Source: Volvariella volvacea V23
Taxonomy: Eukaryota > Basidiomycota > Agaricomycetes > Agaricales > Pluteaceae
Length of the DNA stretch: 64,000 nt
Assembly (NCBI GenBank): GCA_000349905.1
Contig: KB722736.1
Span: forward strand, 1,543,139 to 1,607,138
Direction of reading: 5' to 3'
Within the stretch, counting starts at the first letter, position 1. Every line of letters starts with the position of its first letter. Below, in pieces: positions 1 to 12,526 of the stretch. The position numbers and the translations under genes are program-made. Under the pieces are notes generated by a model that made no database searches, was not told the origin of the DNA, and saw nothing but the letters and a program-made list of their open reading frames with translations.

Positions 1-672
1 CAAGTAACGATGGCTGACTTTATTGTCCATCACGTGTGTCACCGGCCAATTAAACAAGTTGCGCCATTTCACAAATTAGGGGTCATTGAACTAAACCTTC
101 CGTTGAATGGGATTCGTACACCGATACGGATAAGCTGGAAGAAGCTTGCAGGATGGCGCTTAAATGTACCCTGTGCCCCAGGCTAATTTCGGTGGCACTG
201 TCCTGAGTGCTGCACAGGTATGTGACCCGCCATGGGCAAAGAAGGGCTGTCTGGTGTTCAACACCACGTCAAATGCTGGGAAATGCCGAAAATAGGGCAC
301 GGCGGAGGTGTAGGCGTAGTGGAAATAAGGTTTCGGAGTCTGAAGGGATGAATGCCTCGTTCAACGCTCCGGGGCTGCGGTCGACAAATGAAGTGGACGT
401 AGGAGGCTGATAGCGGGGGTAGCAGAGGATAGAGTGGGTGAGCAGGCGTATTCGGGCGGTTGGTCGGGCGGGAGGAGGGGTGACTGGGATGTTTGCAATA
501 GATGGCGTCGTGATTGGATTGTTTGGTTCTGTGCCTTCCGTGATTTGCCCCGCTTCCTGGATTTTCGACAGTCTCGGCACTCCAGCGCCGTTAGCATCTC
601 TTGTCCTAAACTTCCATCATCCCAGAAACAATCGCTCCCTTGCCAACTCTTACTCCTTTCTCCCCAGATGCA
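1..672. other. upstream region, no gene seen
   Basis: I see no convincing coding exon here. Short open frames overlap on both strands and lack a recognisable domain. The right part, up to the start codon at 673, should contain the promoter and 5' leader of the FYR-domain gene; it is C/T-rich close to that start. Confidence 0.4.
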
Positions 673-3600
673 ATGAACCCCCCTCCGTTGGATAACGACG
701 TGCCTATGGGCCCACCGCCACTTCCTGCCCCTGTGGCCTCGTCATCGTCGCATAAATCGAGGGATTCTCAAGATCTGTCCGTCAAGTACAAAAAGCTCAA
801 GCGCAAATTTTTTGAGCTCGAGGAGGTTAGTGTCCAATTCCAGTTTGTTGCGATTCCCGCCCGTCTCCTCCCTACTTCCTCGATCCCTTTAATTTCTCCT
901 CGGTTGGTGTGAGAGCATAAGACGTTAACGCGTGTTAGAAACATAAGGAAACGAGCACGGAATTGCAGCGATCAGGAGAACGAAACGTCAAGATGCGCGA
1001 GGAACGAAAGTATGTCCTTGTTTGCCAAACGCCTTGCCTGGCCTATCACAGGCTGATTCCAAACTCTTCCGCCGTGTTCCAACCCTCCACAGCATTTTGT
1101 TGGATCGCATCATCGAGCTTGAATCTCAGACTCATGCCGCTAGCTCAGGCTCTCCTCCTCCTTCGGGCCCTGGTCCTCAAATAGCTCAACCGAGCTCCAG
1201 TGCTTTACCGCGCACATTGTTGGATGCTCGTGCTCGTACGTCGTTTATCGCAAACCTCCGCCAAGCTATTGCCGAGGATGATGCAGATGACGACGTTGAT
1301 CCAATCCTCACCTCGCGACACGTCGGTCCTCAAGCGCGAAAACGGGAGGAGGAGGAGGCGAGGAGGAGACAGGAGGAGGAAGCGCGAGAATTGAAGAGAG
1401 CTAGCAAAAAGGCACGGACTTCTGTGAAGGGGAAGGAACGGAGTAACTCTTCTCATTCAACACAGCCCCCTTCTTCTCCCCAGGCCAGCTCTAGCCATCG
1501 GGTTAGCACACCTCCCCTGCTCGTGTCAAGCGCGGGTACAAAGAAGCGTGCTAAGCGAGCTGCCCCTCATTCTCCACACTCTGAACATATTCCATCCCCA
1601 GACTTACAGCCCTCCGCATCGTCGAGGACTGCACATCAACCATCCCCACCGCCACCGGTGTTGAGTCATTCCCCTGAACGGGCCCATTCAATTCCGCCAC
1701 CAGAATATCCAGATCAGTCACGTGAACACCGATCTGCCGCGCCTGAATCGTCCTCTGTTGATCATCAACCAGAAACATCTCCCATGAGCCCGCTCCCATC
1801 TCACATTCCTGAGCACCATCATGATGATTCACGACCCAAATCGGCATCTGCGTCTCCTTCCAGAAAGCGTAGCGCAAATAAGCGCGATTTCGATAGCATG
1901 ACACGCGAGGATGAGGAAGAAACATCGCCAGTTAAAAACGACGGAAAAAACGATGGGGAACTGGAACGCTTACACCAAGAACATGGTCTATCTGTCGGAA
2001 GTGATGGAGATGGAATGGATACTATCCCTACTGCTCAACAAAATGCTGCGGAACCACCTACCCCACCACGCCGAGAGAAAGCTCGAACTCGCAGAACCAC
2101 TCGATCTTCAGCTGCTGCCCATTCTTTAAACGGCAATGCTATGGACATTGATCGCGCATCCTCGCCGCATCCACCTATCAGGAGATCTGGTCGCACCACG
2201 AGAGCGTCCGCTGCAGCAGCGGCAACAGCCGTACCAGCCTTGGGCGCGACTAATGAGTCGGCACCTGAGCCCCCAGTTACGACATCGTCAACTTCGAAAA
2301 AAGACCATTCGCAGCCTGCAACCAGCGCTGCAACGTCACAACCCGTCAAAGCGCTTAGCCCACCTGCAGAGTCGACATCTACGCCGTCACCAATCCCCCA
2401 AATGCAAGAAGAGGAGGACACTCAAATGGAGGACGTGACAATTCAATCAAGGTCCCCGCTACCCCAACAACAAGACCTTATTCCGGCCCTGGACCCTGCC
2501 CCACCTTCCCCTATCCTTCCTTCTCCGTCGTTAGCACCAACTTCGGCTCCGGCTGCATCAGATGATAAGACGGTTGCTCCTTCACCACCGCCCACTGTTG
2601 ATCCGGCGCCCCAACCTCCCCCCACCGATGTTTCTGACTTGCCTTCGAATCCTCCGCCGCCATCGGGTGAAGAAGCTATAGCGCCAAATGTTGTCGAAAT
2701 TGAAGATAATGACAAGGAGGATATCGCTAAGGAATTCGGGAAAGAGCATTCTCCTCTAATTGAGAGTATCCTGAGGCTTGCGGAAGCTGCAATTGCTGCC
2801 CAAAATGCAGCAGCCGGGAAGGCGAACGGCGAGACCAACTCATTAACGGACCCCAACCTAGATTCTGCGCTCATGGGTCAGGATGGTCAACCGCCTACCA
2901 ATCGCACCTCCGCATCTCCAGCACCAGCAACAGCTGGGAACACCCCTCCCGTTCCTACGTCCGACTCCTCCGGCAAAGCCTCCACATCTACACCTCCCCC
3001 GTCAACGACCAATACCTCGGCTTCACAAAAGAGCTTCAATCCCTATTCTGCATACTACGGACCTGCGTCTACAAACGCTTCGGGTCATCCACCCCCATAT
3101 CCATCCTATAATCCTTATTACTACCTTGCTGCACCGTTACATCCACCATACGGGCCTCCACATGGGTACGCTCCACCACCACCGCACCCTCATCCTCCTG
3201 CAGCGGCAGGAGCGTCACCACCACCAGCACTGGGACAGCCACCGGGACAATCGCCGCTTCAACCGTCCATGCAGCGCACAGCGCCAACGACCACCGATGT
3301 ACAACGAGCAGCCAAACCGAAACGGCTCAAAGCACATACTGTTACGAGCAAAAGCTTCAGTATCCCTATGGTCCCGAGGGATAAGAGGGGTAAACCGATG
3401 CTACCATTGAATGTGGGGATTATGACGGTTATCAATTTGGGAACTGTTTGTATGAGGGAACATTTCCATACGGAGAGGTATATCTTCCCGGTTGGGTACG
3501 AAGTAACTCGGTTGGTTTGCTTGCCCTTCTCATCACTCTTCATTTGACGGTTGAGCGTTGTGTCTTTAGGCGATATCTCTCAACGCTTGACCCGAACACG

Positions 3601-4657
3601 GAAGTGGTGTATCATTGCACGATTCTCGACGGCGGAGATGGACCAAAGTTCCAAATCATACCTGCAGATTGCCCTAACCGACCGGTGATAGCTGGAACGG
3701 CTACGGGCGCATGGTCTAGTATCGTGAAACAGGCCAACGCGATTAGGAATCGACAGCACTCGAATTCCGTCTCGGGACCTGATTTCTTTGGGTTGGGACA
3801 GAATACGATTAAGCACCTCATTCAGGAGCTGCCGAACGCGGACAAGCTGAGGGATTATGTGTGGCAAAACTTTGTGGAGGGAGGGTGAGTATGGTTTCTC
3901 GTGTTAGTCTTCGTCAGGTGCTGACATGCTATGTTTTTGCAGTCCCCTGGGTGGAAGACATGCCGCGGTTATACCGGCCTTACCTGAAGAATATGATGCA
4001 GTGTCGCCGCTAGGATCTTATTATATTGATAAAGCAAAACGGGAAGCAGCAATATCACCAGGTCCTTCTAAAGGACTGTCTTACTATCCTCCTCACGTCA
4101 CGGCACAAGCCCAAAAGCAACAAGCTCCTTCCACGGACCAACCATCAGGAGCACAGTCGGAACACGCCCAACTACCATCTGGCCACCATGTTCAGCAGTC
4201 TCAAGCATCTACAGGGACACTGAATATTCAAGAGTATCAACCACCTAATGGTGAGTACCGTTGGGACGCATGGGTGAATTTGTAACCCTATTATCGAATG
4301 ACAGCCGCCGGATCGTCATCGCCACCCATGTCCTCGACTCGTACCACCCGGCAAAGCACACGACCACCGAATACCCATCCGCAGGCGCCAATGCATCCTG
4401 GTCAACCCCATCCTCCGATACCAGGTCCTATGCATATGGCGCACCTTGGTCATCATATCCCTGGACATCCACTTCCTCCACATTATTATCCACTCCCCCC
4501 ATATCATCCACCACCGGGCATGTCTTTATCGCCGCAGGGGGTTCCTACCATTGCGGGAATTATGAACGCATATTCCCACCATTCACCTAATGGTGCTCCA
4601 CCTCCGGCTGCTTCTGCTGCTGGTTCTCCGCCTAGCCAGGCGTCGCATAATCCATGA
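673..4657 (+). CDS. FYRN/FYRC-domain nuclear protein
   Basis: Predicted 1205-residue protein from six exons: 673-825, 939-1009, 1093-3510, 3570-3884, 3943-4250 and 4305-4657. The N-terminus has a short charged coiled-coil segment (SVKYKKLKRKFFELEE, then NVKMREERNILLDRIIELE). A very long Ser/Pro/Ala-rich disordered region follows, with basic patches such as KKRAKRA and RRTTRSSAAA. From about residue 830 to 985 there is an FY-rich module: KPMLPLNVG, HTERYIFPVGYEVTRRYLS, then GATGAWSSIV-like and DFFGLGQNTIKHLIQELP. FYRN/FYRC modules occur in chromatin proteins such as MLL-type methyltransferases and TBRG1, so a nuclear chromatin role is inferred; no catalytic domain is visible. A Pro/His-rich tail ends the protein. 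Splice phases agree at all five introns. The second exon boundary (1009/1093) was chosen because it restores the coiled-coil frame. Confidence 0.85.
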
Positions 4658-5999
4658 CGACTGGCACATGTTCGTCATTGCTGTCATATTGTATCTCTCT
4701 TCCCGGTTGCCTGCCTTCCACGATCCCTCAAGTTCCATCCATTTTCTTCCTGCGACATCGCGTTTAAACATACTTGTACGCATATAGGTTCCCCCTTTCA
4801 AGTTGTACTTCTTGGATTCAAGCCATCTATATTGACACTCCTTCCTTCCATTGCTCAATCGACACAAACACAAGATTCGGTTCGCCGCATCATTTATGCT
4901 ATCCACTCACCCTACTTGGATTATTGCACTTGCTATTCTTTCGATGGTTGTGCCTCCCTGCTCCTTCGCTTTCTCCATCACCTTCGCCTTTCTTGTGCAT
5001 TATACATCATTACCCTACTTTTGCTTCTTTATTCCTTTCTACCTGTGCAAGACCCTCACTTTTGCCCCTCGTCGACGTCAACTATCCACCCTTATCCCAC
5101 ACTGTTCAATCATCCTGTCTGCCATCAATATTCATTGTACCATATCCTTCATGTTCATCTTCATTTTTGGGGTTTGCGATTTTATGTCTTTTTGGGGGAC
5201 GTTACACGAACGACTTGATATCACTTCTTCATCGCCGAATGCTACAATAACCATTCTCGCCCTGCTAATTGCCGTCCAATCTATGCCAGATCTATACCAC
5301 CTCCACTTGGGTTGGGTTGCCATCCTGTTTTCAAGTACCATTTCTCGTCCTTGCCGGGCGGGCCCTCGAGCAAGTTTCCCTAGAAGCTCTTTCCCACTTC
5401 TTGGTCGGAACTTGTGCTCCACATCCCCACGCGTCCTAACCCTCCCTTACCGCTCTGACCACCGGATGATGCCCTGCCTTCTCTCCATTTCGTTATGGGG
5501 AGAGGGGCTTGGTTGACATGGTAGGTGGTTTCTTCTGGGGTTGTGGTTTAGATGCATCGTGGTTGGATGTGCTCATGAAAAGGGGAGGGCCAAAGAAAGA
5601 ATTGTCGCGTGTGGTGTGCAGAAACGATTTCTTTTTATGTGAACGCGACGCCTCATGTGGGGACTCCACCTGTTGCGAGGAACGTGCCAGGATTTCAAAG
5701 GGGTAGTATGTGAGGCACACATCCTTTTATTTTTCTCATACCTGTCTTTTTTGGTTTTTATTCGCTTACATGTGTGTTATGCGGCGTGAGGTTGTGGATA
5801 CGGGATTCGTGTTGATTTGATTTGCTGCCCTAGAGTGCGCGAATTGACTGGTCCTAAGTAATTTGAGGTCAGATTATTGATGTTTATTCCTGCGCATGAC
5901 TTCGTAACAAATTTAAGGTAACCCAACCATCGTTCGGGGGTGTAACTTGGCATTCATGTCCTTCTAACCCAGTAGCAGCCCTCGTACATTTCTACCTAT
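4658..5999. other. intergenic, strongly pyrimidine-rich on +
   Basis: About 4670-5520 is C/T-rich on the + strand, so several overlapping + frames stay open by composition alone. I read it as 3' untranslated and intergenic DNA of the FYR gene. From 5700 to 5999 I see only the 3' flank of BTB-1. Confidence 0.5.
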
Positions 6000-7312
6000 T
6001 TATTCATCTTTTTCCACACCTAAAAAGTAATCCGCCAAATTTGTCTCGGTCTGCAGCCTCTCAAGCTCCCTCTTTGCCATCGAGATCCCTGCATTTCGAC
6101 ACGTGGAACACATGTAACTGGTCTCATTTCTGCATTCTGTTCGTCCCTCTAATGCCTGTATCATCTGCTTCACACCCGCTAAATGGTCTACGCTGTTCCC
6201 AGTGATGGACGGAAATGGAAGAGCATTCCGGCACGCCGTTCCCCAACGTTCGATGCAACGACTGCCATAAAAACCGGAAGAGCACCTCGGTGAGAACGAC
6301 GCCTCTGGTCTTCCATGAGCAATATAGTCGATAGTTTTGATCCCTAACAGTGATAATGACCATGCACCAGCGTACAATCTATTCTTCTGGTCTGCTGTGA
6401 GCGGCAACTTGGAAACCAGATCGTAAACATTGAGGGAGTTAGACGGCGATTTCAGCAGTTGTTCTGATATTGCATTTAGCTGTGCGTAGTACAACGACCC
6501 TTGAAACTTGCGTAGTTTAAGGCGTTCTGCCACATTCAAGGCGTAGGCGATGTCGAATTGACCATTTTGAATTCTGCCTAACCACTTTCCTATAATGTGT
6601 TCTTCAAGCTTAAGACTAGACAGGAGAGACACCTCCAGTATTTTAATAACAAAATCGATTGGACATTCATCCAGAAACTTGCAAGTAGAGTGAGGATTAA
6701 GATGAGCGGTTAGCACCTCGAGGGTCCATCGTTCAATTGACTCGAATTGATACTTTCTAGATATTCGGGCAAGTGAAACGAGTCTCGGGATGTCAACTCT
6801 CTTAACATCGTTCTGTGAGATAATTTCGGATGGGCTAAACTAGAATTAGGAACGTTATCGTCTTCAAAAAAGCATGGGCCCTGCGAAGGCATAAGCTCAC
6901 AGTGCGTATACAACCCAACATAAGGCACGGAACTCTTCCGGATCGTCTTGCAGGACAATTGGGGTTTCATCTGTCGATCCTTGTGGCGTTGAACGGTCAG
7001 CCGGGGGAGGAAGACTAAACATTGTATGGAATGTTGAAGAATTCTCTCGCATCAATTGATACCGGTGAATCTATGAGTATGCAGAGAATCGATGAGGAAT
7101 AGCAACCTTGTTTGCATCGTTCGCATCCCTACCTTAAATAACACTTCGCCTACCAGCAAGACGCAATCACCTACTGGGATGTAGTAATCTCTGTCGAAAA
7201 TAAATTGCTGCGTCGGCGGTATGCTCAACGGACCATGGTCTGCAGCACATGGAGTTTCAGTTGCGGGTTGAGCCTGGTTATCCGTCTACTGGTCGAATGG
7301 AGCGTTAGACAT
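6000..7312 (-). pseudogene. BTB-1: BTB/POZ protein with early in-frame stop
   Basis: First member of the BTB array. Exons run 7312-7133, 7070-6901 and 6834-6000. Exon 1 carries RDYYIPVGDCVLLVGEVLFK, exon 2 the rest of the BTB fold (IHRYQLMREN to EEFRALCWVVYAL), and exon 3 the long helical C-terminal region (ISRKYQFESIERWTL, ALNVAERLKLRKFQGSLYYAQ, CSTCRNAG, NLADYFLG). All intron phases match the other members. The only ATG that opens the frame is at 7312, but codon 9 is TAG (7286-7288), probably from CAG. No in-frame ATG lies between that stop and the BTB domain. The gene is therefore a very young pseudogene, or its start lies in an exon I did not find. BTB proteins of this type usually mediate protein-protein contacts; the partner is unknown. 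Confidence 0.7.
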
Positions 7313-7914
7313 TAGTTGTGTTCAACATGCTTGCTATGAATACGACATGCATCACGTGACCAAGCATTACGTCCGCCTAAAAAATGGATTTTCGCGTCTA
7401 TAATAAGCACATCACAAGAATCGAAGCTATCCTTATCTTGAAAACACCTCAGGCACAAGCAAAACCGAATCGCAATCCTTTTCATAATAAGTCTCATCCA
7501 CGGCGCCGGTTTGCGCTGACGAAGCATTCCCTACATTTTCGCAATCGTCGCTACTTCCCTATATCTGATTTTTTATATGCACATGGATGAGCAAAACGTA
7601 GAGGAGAACGTGAGGCCGTATTGAAGAAAGCGGGACAGAAGTTGACAGTAAAGAGGATTGCTACAACCGAGACGGCGCTATTGACACTGGTAGACCGAGA
7701 ACTATTGCCAGTGGGCCTACTCCTGGGGAACGAAAGCCTCGCGAGGGGCAAAAAAAATTTTTTATAAAAATACAATAGACCAAGACCCATAAAAGAATAC
7801 GGTTCAGAACAGAGTGCAAACGAGGGTGTGCACATACATATCATAATTGTGTGCTCAATAACGTGCATACAAAACATATGACACAACCTAAGGTACATCC
7901 AACGATACCCGACT
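7313..7914. other. intergenic between BTB-1 and eL8
   Basis: Holds the presumed promoter of BTB-1 (reading left) and the 3' untranslated region of eL8, whose stop codon is at 7915. An A/T block (about 7748-7775) lies about 150 bases past that stop. I see no additional gene. Confidence 0.4.
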
Positions 7915-9152
7915 TTACAGCTTGCCGAGAGAGGCAGCTTGAGCATTTTGACCAGCAGCCTTAGCACGCTTGCGGAGCATTTGGGTGGACTTGTTGCCAC
8001 GGATGCCTCCACCCCATTGGCGACGTTGCTCCTCATACTTGTCAGAGCTGAAAGGGGGAGTAAATGATATATAAATATGTCGTTGGTAGCAAGTACTTAC
8101 AAGTTGGCCTTGGCGGCGGAGATGAGGGTTGCAAGTTCACGTTGGTCTTCGCTCTTAACCTCTTGGAGGGCGAGGACAGCAGCCGTCTTCTTGTGCACGA
8201 CGGTACCGAGACGAGCCTTGCCCTTAACAATAACGTAGGGGACACCCATCTTGCGGCAGAGAGTGGGGAGGAAGACGACGAGCTCGATGGGATCAACATC
8301 GTGGGCAATGACAACGAGAGCAGCCTTCTTTGCCTCAATGAGGGCTACAATATGGTTCAAGCCATACTTGACGAACAAGGGCTTCTTGGAGTCCTGTATT
8401 GCTGGTTAGCAAACCATGAAAGCTAGCGCAGCTATGAAGCAGGCTCACAGTCTTGTCCTTTCCTTCAGCAGCGGCAGCAGCAAGAGCCTGGAGACGAGTC
8501 TTCTTCTCCTGCTTAGTCTCAGGGCGGTACTTGTTCAATAACTTGAATAATTGGGTGGCGGTGTTCTTATCCAAGGTGTGAGAGAATTGGGCAATTGCAG
8601 GGGGAACCTTGAGACGCTTGTGGAGGATGACCTTCTGGCGTTGGAGACGGATGTACTCGGGCCACTTCACGAAGCGGGTGAGGTCGGTTTTGGGGCGGAT
8701 ATCCTGGCCTATTAAGTAGAAAGAGTCGTAAACAATTCTATATGCGGCCATAGTTCAATCCTAAGACGTACCAATGCCAAAGTTTTTGGGGTGGGCCTCG
8801 AAGAGAGGATTCTTCTTGACCTTGCTGGCCTTGCTAGCGAAGGGCGCAGCTGCGGGCTTCCTGCCGGATCCAGGCTTGGCTTTGGGAGGCTGGTCATTGA
8901 GACGATGCGTCAGCATAAGTTGATCCAGTGATCATAACAGCTGATGCCTCGGAGCTCTAGCACTGCGTCGTACAACTCCACAAGGAGGATATACACAGCA
9001 GTCCAGCAAAGAACGCCTTCATTGCCATCCAGGATGGCTCAGAGCGTATAAGAGATACAAAATCTCAATGCAGGGTGCGAATAGGTCGAAGTCCTAGATG
9101 TCACTTGATAAGGAAAATTGTGAGAACGTCATCCAGAAGTTGGACTCACCAT
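7915..9152 (-). CDS. RPL8: 60S ribosomal protein eL8 (L7a/L8)
   Basis: Predicted 268-residue large-subunit ribosomal protein of the L7Ae family. Exons are 9152-9150, 8889-8772, 8708-8449, 8393-8101 and 8047-7915. The first exon contributes only the ATG, immediately followed by a GTGAGT donor. The next begins [20 protein letters not shown], as in fungal eL8. Diagnostic stretches are [82 protein letters not shown] and a basic C-terminus with [13 protein letters not shown]. The protein binds 25S rRNA early in 60S assembly. All splice phases are consistent and the length matches the family. Its promoter must lie in the roughly 230 bases before the ELP6 stop at 9383. Confidence 0.95.
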
Positions 9153-9382
9153 CCACCCCAATCCCTTCAACCTATGGGACAACGGACCTCGCACGCCAGA
9201 GCTCCTTGGTCGATTGATACGATGCTCACCATTTTGCGATAGTCTTGAGGTCTTGAGGATTACCGTAGGAGTAGGGTCTTGTTGCTGCAACGCTTCGTCG
9301 AGTAGGATGGATGCGGCTAATTTTTATTCAAACTCAGAACGGCAGATGCCGCTTGTACAGTTGGTCCTATCTAGCGCGTTTC

Positions 9383-10423
9383 CTATAGTACAGCTCCTCC
9401 AGTTCCTCTCTCGAAAAATACAACACCAGTGTCGGTCAATCTATAATGTAACGCCGAACTCCTCGGTATCAGCTTAATATGACGAGGTACTACAGTGGCA
9501 GGACCTGCGTGCACTGCAACCTATAAAAAATCATTCAATCTATCACTTGAAGGCACTAGATGAGTGAATAGATGGATGCACCTCACCGCTGACAGCACCG
9601 CTCCGCCCACTTGAAAGCGATCTTACTTCCAGATGGTAATCACACAATTGCAGCAGATTGTGGAAAAGGGGATCGTCAGGGATTTCGGACACAATGTGAT
9701 GCCGAACGATCAAGGTTGCGTTCAGCTAGAAGGAAAGGTGCGCAGTAATTGGTATGAGAATGAAGATTAGAGCAGCACAGTAGGTGGAGGAACGAACACT
9801 TGGAGAGAGGGTACAAACCTTCAAACAACGCGCATTAAGAGCACGTAAAAACTTCCATACATCGTTTGGTGTAATACCCATCCACTCCAATACCGATACA
9901 TCGTCCAAGATGACAAGGAGGGGTCTATCAGTATCTAGTTTTGTTTCGCCCTGTTCGTCATTCGTGGTTGCAGCAAGTTGCACCAGGTGGGCGATGAACG
10001 CATCGTAGAGTGGTTTAAGTAGCATTTCATTTGGAGGGGTGGAGATGGAGGACGGAAAGTGGATAGGTGGCGGTAGCTGGATAATGTTCAACACATCGAA
10101 AAGCGTTATGTTTCCGGAATCAACTTGATTCTGCCAATTCACATTCTAATCAACAGAGTGTTAGCTTTTCCCAAGTTTAAATTGAACACCAGCTCTTAAA
10201 TTGAAGTACAATACAATCCCAGGCGAGGCAGTCGACTTACCGACCTAGTAGCAATAGCCTTCCATCTCTGTACATCACCTGAGACATTGAAGATAAAAAC
10301 TCGTCCTTTTGTATCCTTCACATGTGACAGTAAGGCTCTATGCAATAAAAAATCACCAGGAGAGGCAAGTTCGTCTGTAACAAAGAGAAATGTGCCCTCA
10401 GGGAGATCAAAAGGAGACAACAT
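9383..10423 (-). CDS. ELP6: Elongator complex subunit Elp6
   Basis: Predicted 263-residue protein from four exons: 10423-10241, 10145-9819, 9725-9582 and 9520-9383. Recognisable Elp6 features are LPEGTFLFVTDELASPGDFL, HRALLSHVKDTKGRVFIFNV, SGDVQRWKAIATRSNVNW, then RPLLVILDDVSVLEWMGI, LRALNARCLKLNATLIVRHH, and LSSGRSGAVSGEVAVHAGPA near the end. Elp6 has a RecA-like fold without a usable Walker A motif and forms the Elp4/5/6 hexamer. That ring helps Elongator modify wobble uridines of tRNAs. The start was set at the first ATG of the conserved frame. All phases agree. Its 3' end is about 230 bases from the eL8 start, in the same orientation. Confidence 0.92.
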
Positions 10424-10879
10424 GGCGGGGACTGATTGCAAGGTATGATCGGGACCTTTCTTGGATCAATTAAACACAAATAGACATCAGTGCACCTCTG
10501 TCCTTGCCCCCCACTCCAAGCGCGCGTATATATCCAACACAAAAAGGCTCTAGCAGCCAGAGCTAATCTCGAAGACAAGATGTCTCAATGGATCTTCCGA
10601 CATCAGGCTCTCTGTCCCACCATCCCCCTAGGGTTCTCAGCCCATATACGGGACCCTGTTTATACCTCACTAGCCGCTATTAATGCAGAATGTACCCTCA
10701 GTGCCACAGTCAGGGCGGTCCTATACAGGCATAGTGATGACAAAGTTCAGGTGGATGCATGCTACACGAGTTCAGTCACAGTTAGTCACTCACGATCAGC
10801 CCTCTATAGCTTTGGGCATTATTTGGTATTCAACTAACGAGAGCTCTTGATAAGTCTCAAGGGCTATCTTCGTGCAAAG
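10424..10879. other. divergent promoter region, ELP6 / BTB-2
   Basis: This 456-base stretch separates the divergent starts of ELP6 and BTB-2 and should hold both promoters. An open + frame across it has no recognisable domain, and I do not support it as a gene. Confidence 0.4.
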
Positions 10880-12142
10880 ATGGAGGAGCAAAGCCATCTT
10901 GAAGCGCACGGTAGCTCCGCCGACGAAAAGCCACTGAATGCTCCGCCAGTGCATCCTCAAGTCGTAGATGAGACCTATTTTCATGAATACGATGGCGATT
11001 GCGTGTTCCTTGTTGGCGGAGTGTTCTTCAAGGTAAGGACTCTACATTTACACCGCGATTATTATTATACCCAGCGCTCACTATGGCTATGCAGGTTCAC
11101 CGTCATCGATTGACGCGAGATTCCTCAATATTCAAGACAATGTTTAACCTCCCTCTCCCAGTTGACGGACCAAAACAAGGAACAATGGAAAATCCAATCA
11201 TCCTACAGGATGATCCAGAGGAATTCCGTGCCTTATGTTGGATCTTATATGCGCTGTGAGTTGAGGATCATGATGCACTCAATAGCCTCTATAATAGTCT
11301 TCATTTCTCTCTTCAGCCCCCTCGAAATTTGTTCTCAATGCGACGTCAAACAAGCCAACATCACAAGACTCGTTTCACTCGCTCGAATATGCAGGAAATA
11401 TCAATTTGGGAGCATCGAGCAGTGGACGCTGGGTCTTCTCACAACCCATATCAACCCTCAATCGCCCTGCCAGTTCCTAGACGACTGCCCAGCAGGTATG
11501 CTTACCAAAATGCTCGAACTCTCTGCTCTTTCCGATCTCAAGAAGCTTGAAGAATGGATTATAGAAAAATGGCTAGAGCGTATCCGAAAGGGCCAACTTG
11601 ATATCCCCCATGCATTGACGGTCGCAGAACGTCTTAATCTGCGCAACTTTCAAGGGTCACTGTACTATGCCCAACTCCTTGCGCTATCTGGACCTGCACT
11701 GCAGACTTCATCGATCATCGATATCCGCAGCAAAGCCTCCAAACTGTTACTCACTCCAGACCAACAAAACAAGTTATACGCAGGGGCATGGTTATTATCC
11801 TTATCGTGGATCAAGATCAACGACGCTATCTGTCGTGTTAAGCCACGGGAGCTCTTCCGAACGGTTTGTGGCCGGCCCAACAAAAATGAATGCCCCGATC
11901 GTTGGGACGTCGCGTGCCGAAAGAGCCTAGCGCTGCCGTTTATCGATGAGGCTCATGGGGACCACTTGGAGGGAGTAAGACAGATGCTAAAGGCGATAGA
12001 GGAAAAGGCAGACAATATGGCCGATCTCAATCCTTTGTGCGCCAAATGCCGGCAAGAGGGGATAAAAATGGTCAAAGCAGAGCTCGAGAAATTCCAGTTG
12101 GAGATGAGTTTGGCAGAGTATTTTTTGGGCGTTTATCAGTAA
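10880..12142 (+). CDS. BTB-2: BTB/POZ domain protein
   Basis: Apparently intact, 379 residues, exons 10880-11032, 11095-11255 and 11317-12142. The BTB fold spans about residues 30-105: ETYFHEYDGDCVFLVGGVFF, KVHRHRLTRDSSIFKTMFNL, PIILQDDPEEFRALCWILYA. Intron 1 (phase 0) falls right after the LFK/FFK of the first BTB strand; intron 2 (phase 2) falls inside the Leu codon ending the BTB core. The C-terminal 270 residues are helical and family-specific, with ICRKYQFGSIEQWTLGLL, HALTVAERLNLRNFQGSLYY, a CAKC pair and a terminal EYFLG. In fungi such BTB proteins probably mediate dimerisation or scaffold interactions. I see no Kelch, MATH or zinc-finger partner domain, so the function is unknown. It begins a run of four + strand copies. 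Confidence 0.85.
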
Positions 12143-12526
12143 CAAGGCAGCAAATATATGATTAATAATTGAATGACATAAGAGATAGAGGTGAATTCTA
12201 TTTCGTTACGAGAAGTTGTCCGTGAGCTTGGCAATGTGCTACACTTTATCTAGCTATTCGAGTCAAATCTCGATAGATCGTTCCAGAAAGCTAAAGACTG
12301 TTGATGGAGAGGAATTCATACGCAAGCAGGTATGTGTTGTAATGCCGTAACGGCGAAGTCCAAGATGAACCCGTCACGTTGTCGTGTTTCCACCCTTTTG
12401 GGTGTATGCGCGAAGCCTACATAATTTGATTACTGCCCGTTCAGGATTAGCTTTCTTCAGCATTGAGGCTCAGCTGGCGAGCATCTCCCGCGCGGACCTT
12501 TCTTGTTTCTGTTGCACTGGACGCGG
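12143..12526. other. intergenic between BTB-2 and BTB-3
   Basis: Contains the 3' flank of BTB-2 and the presumed promoter and leader of BTB-3. I see no gene or RNA structure. Confidence 0.4.

Noticed and set aside
2035..2874. Antisense frames of 128-143 codons inside the FYR gene
   Set aside because: They mirror the Ser/Pro-rich repeats of the true gene on the other strand.
4774..5516. Three overlapping + frames of 128-221 codons, one with many hydrophobic residues
   Set aside because: All three frames are open at once because the DNA is C/T-rich; hydrophobic residues follow from T-rich codons. No domain, intron or start context supports a gene.
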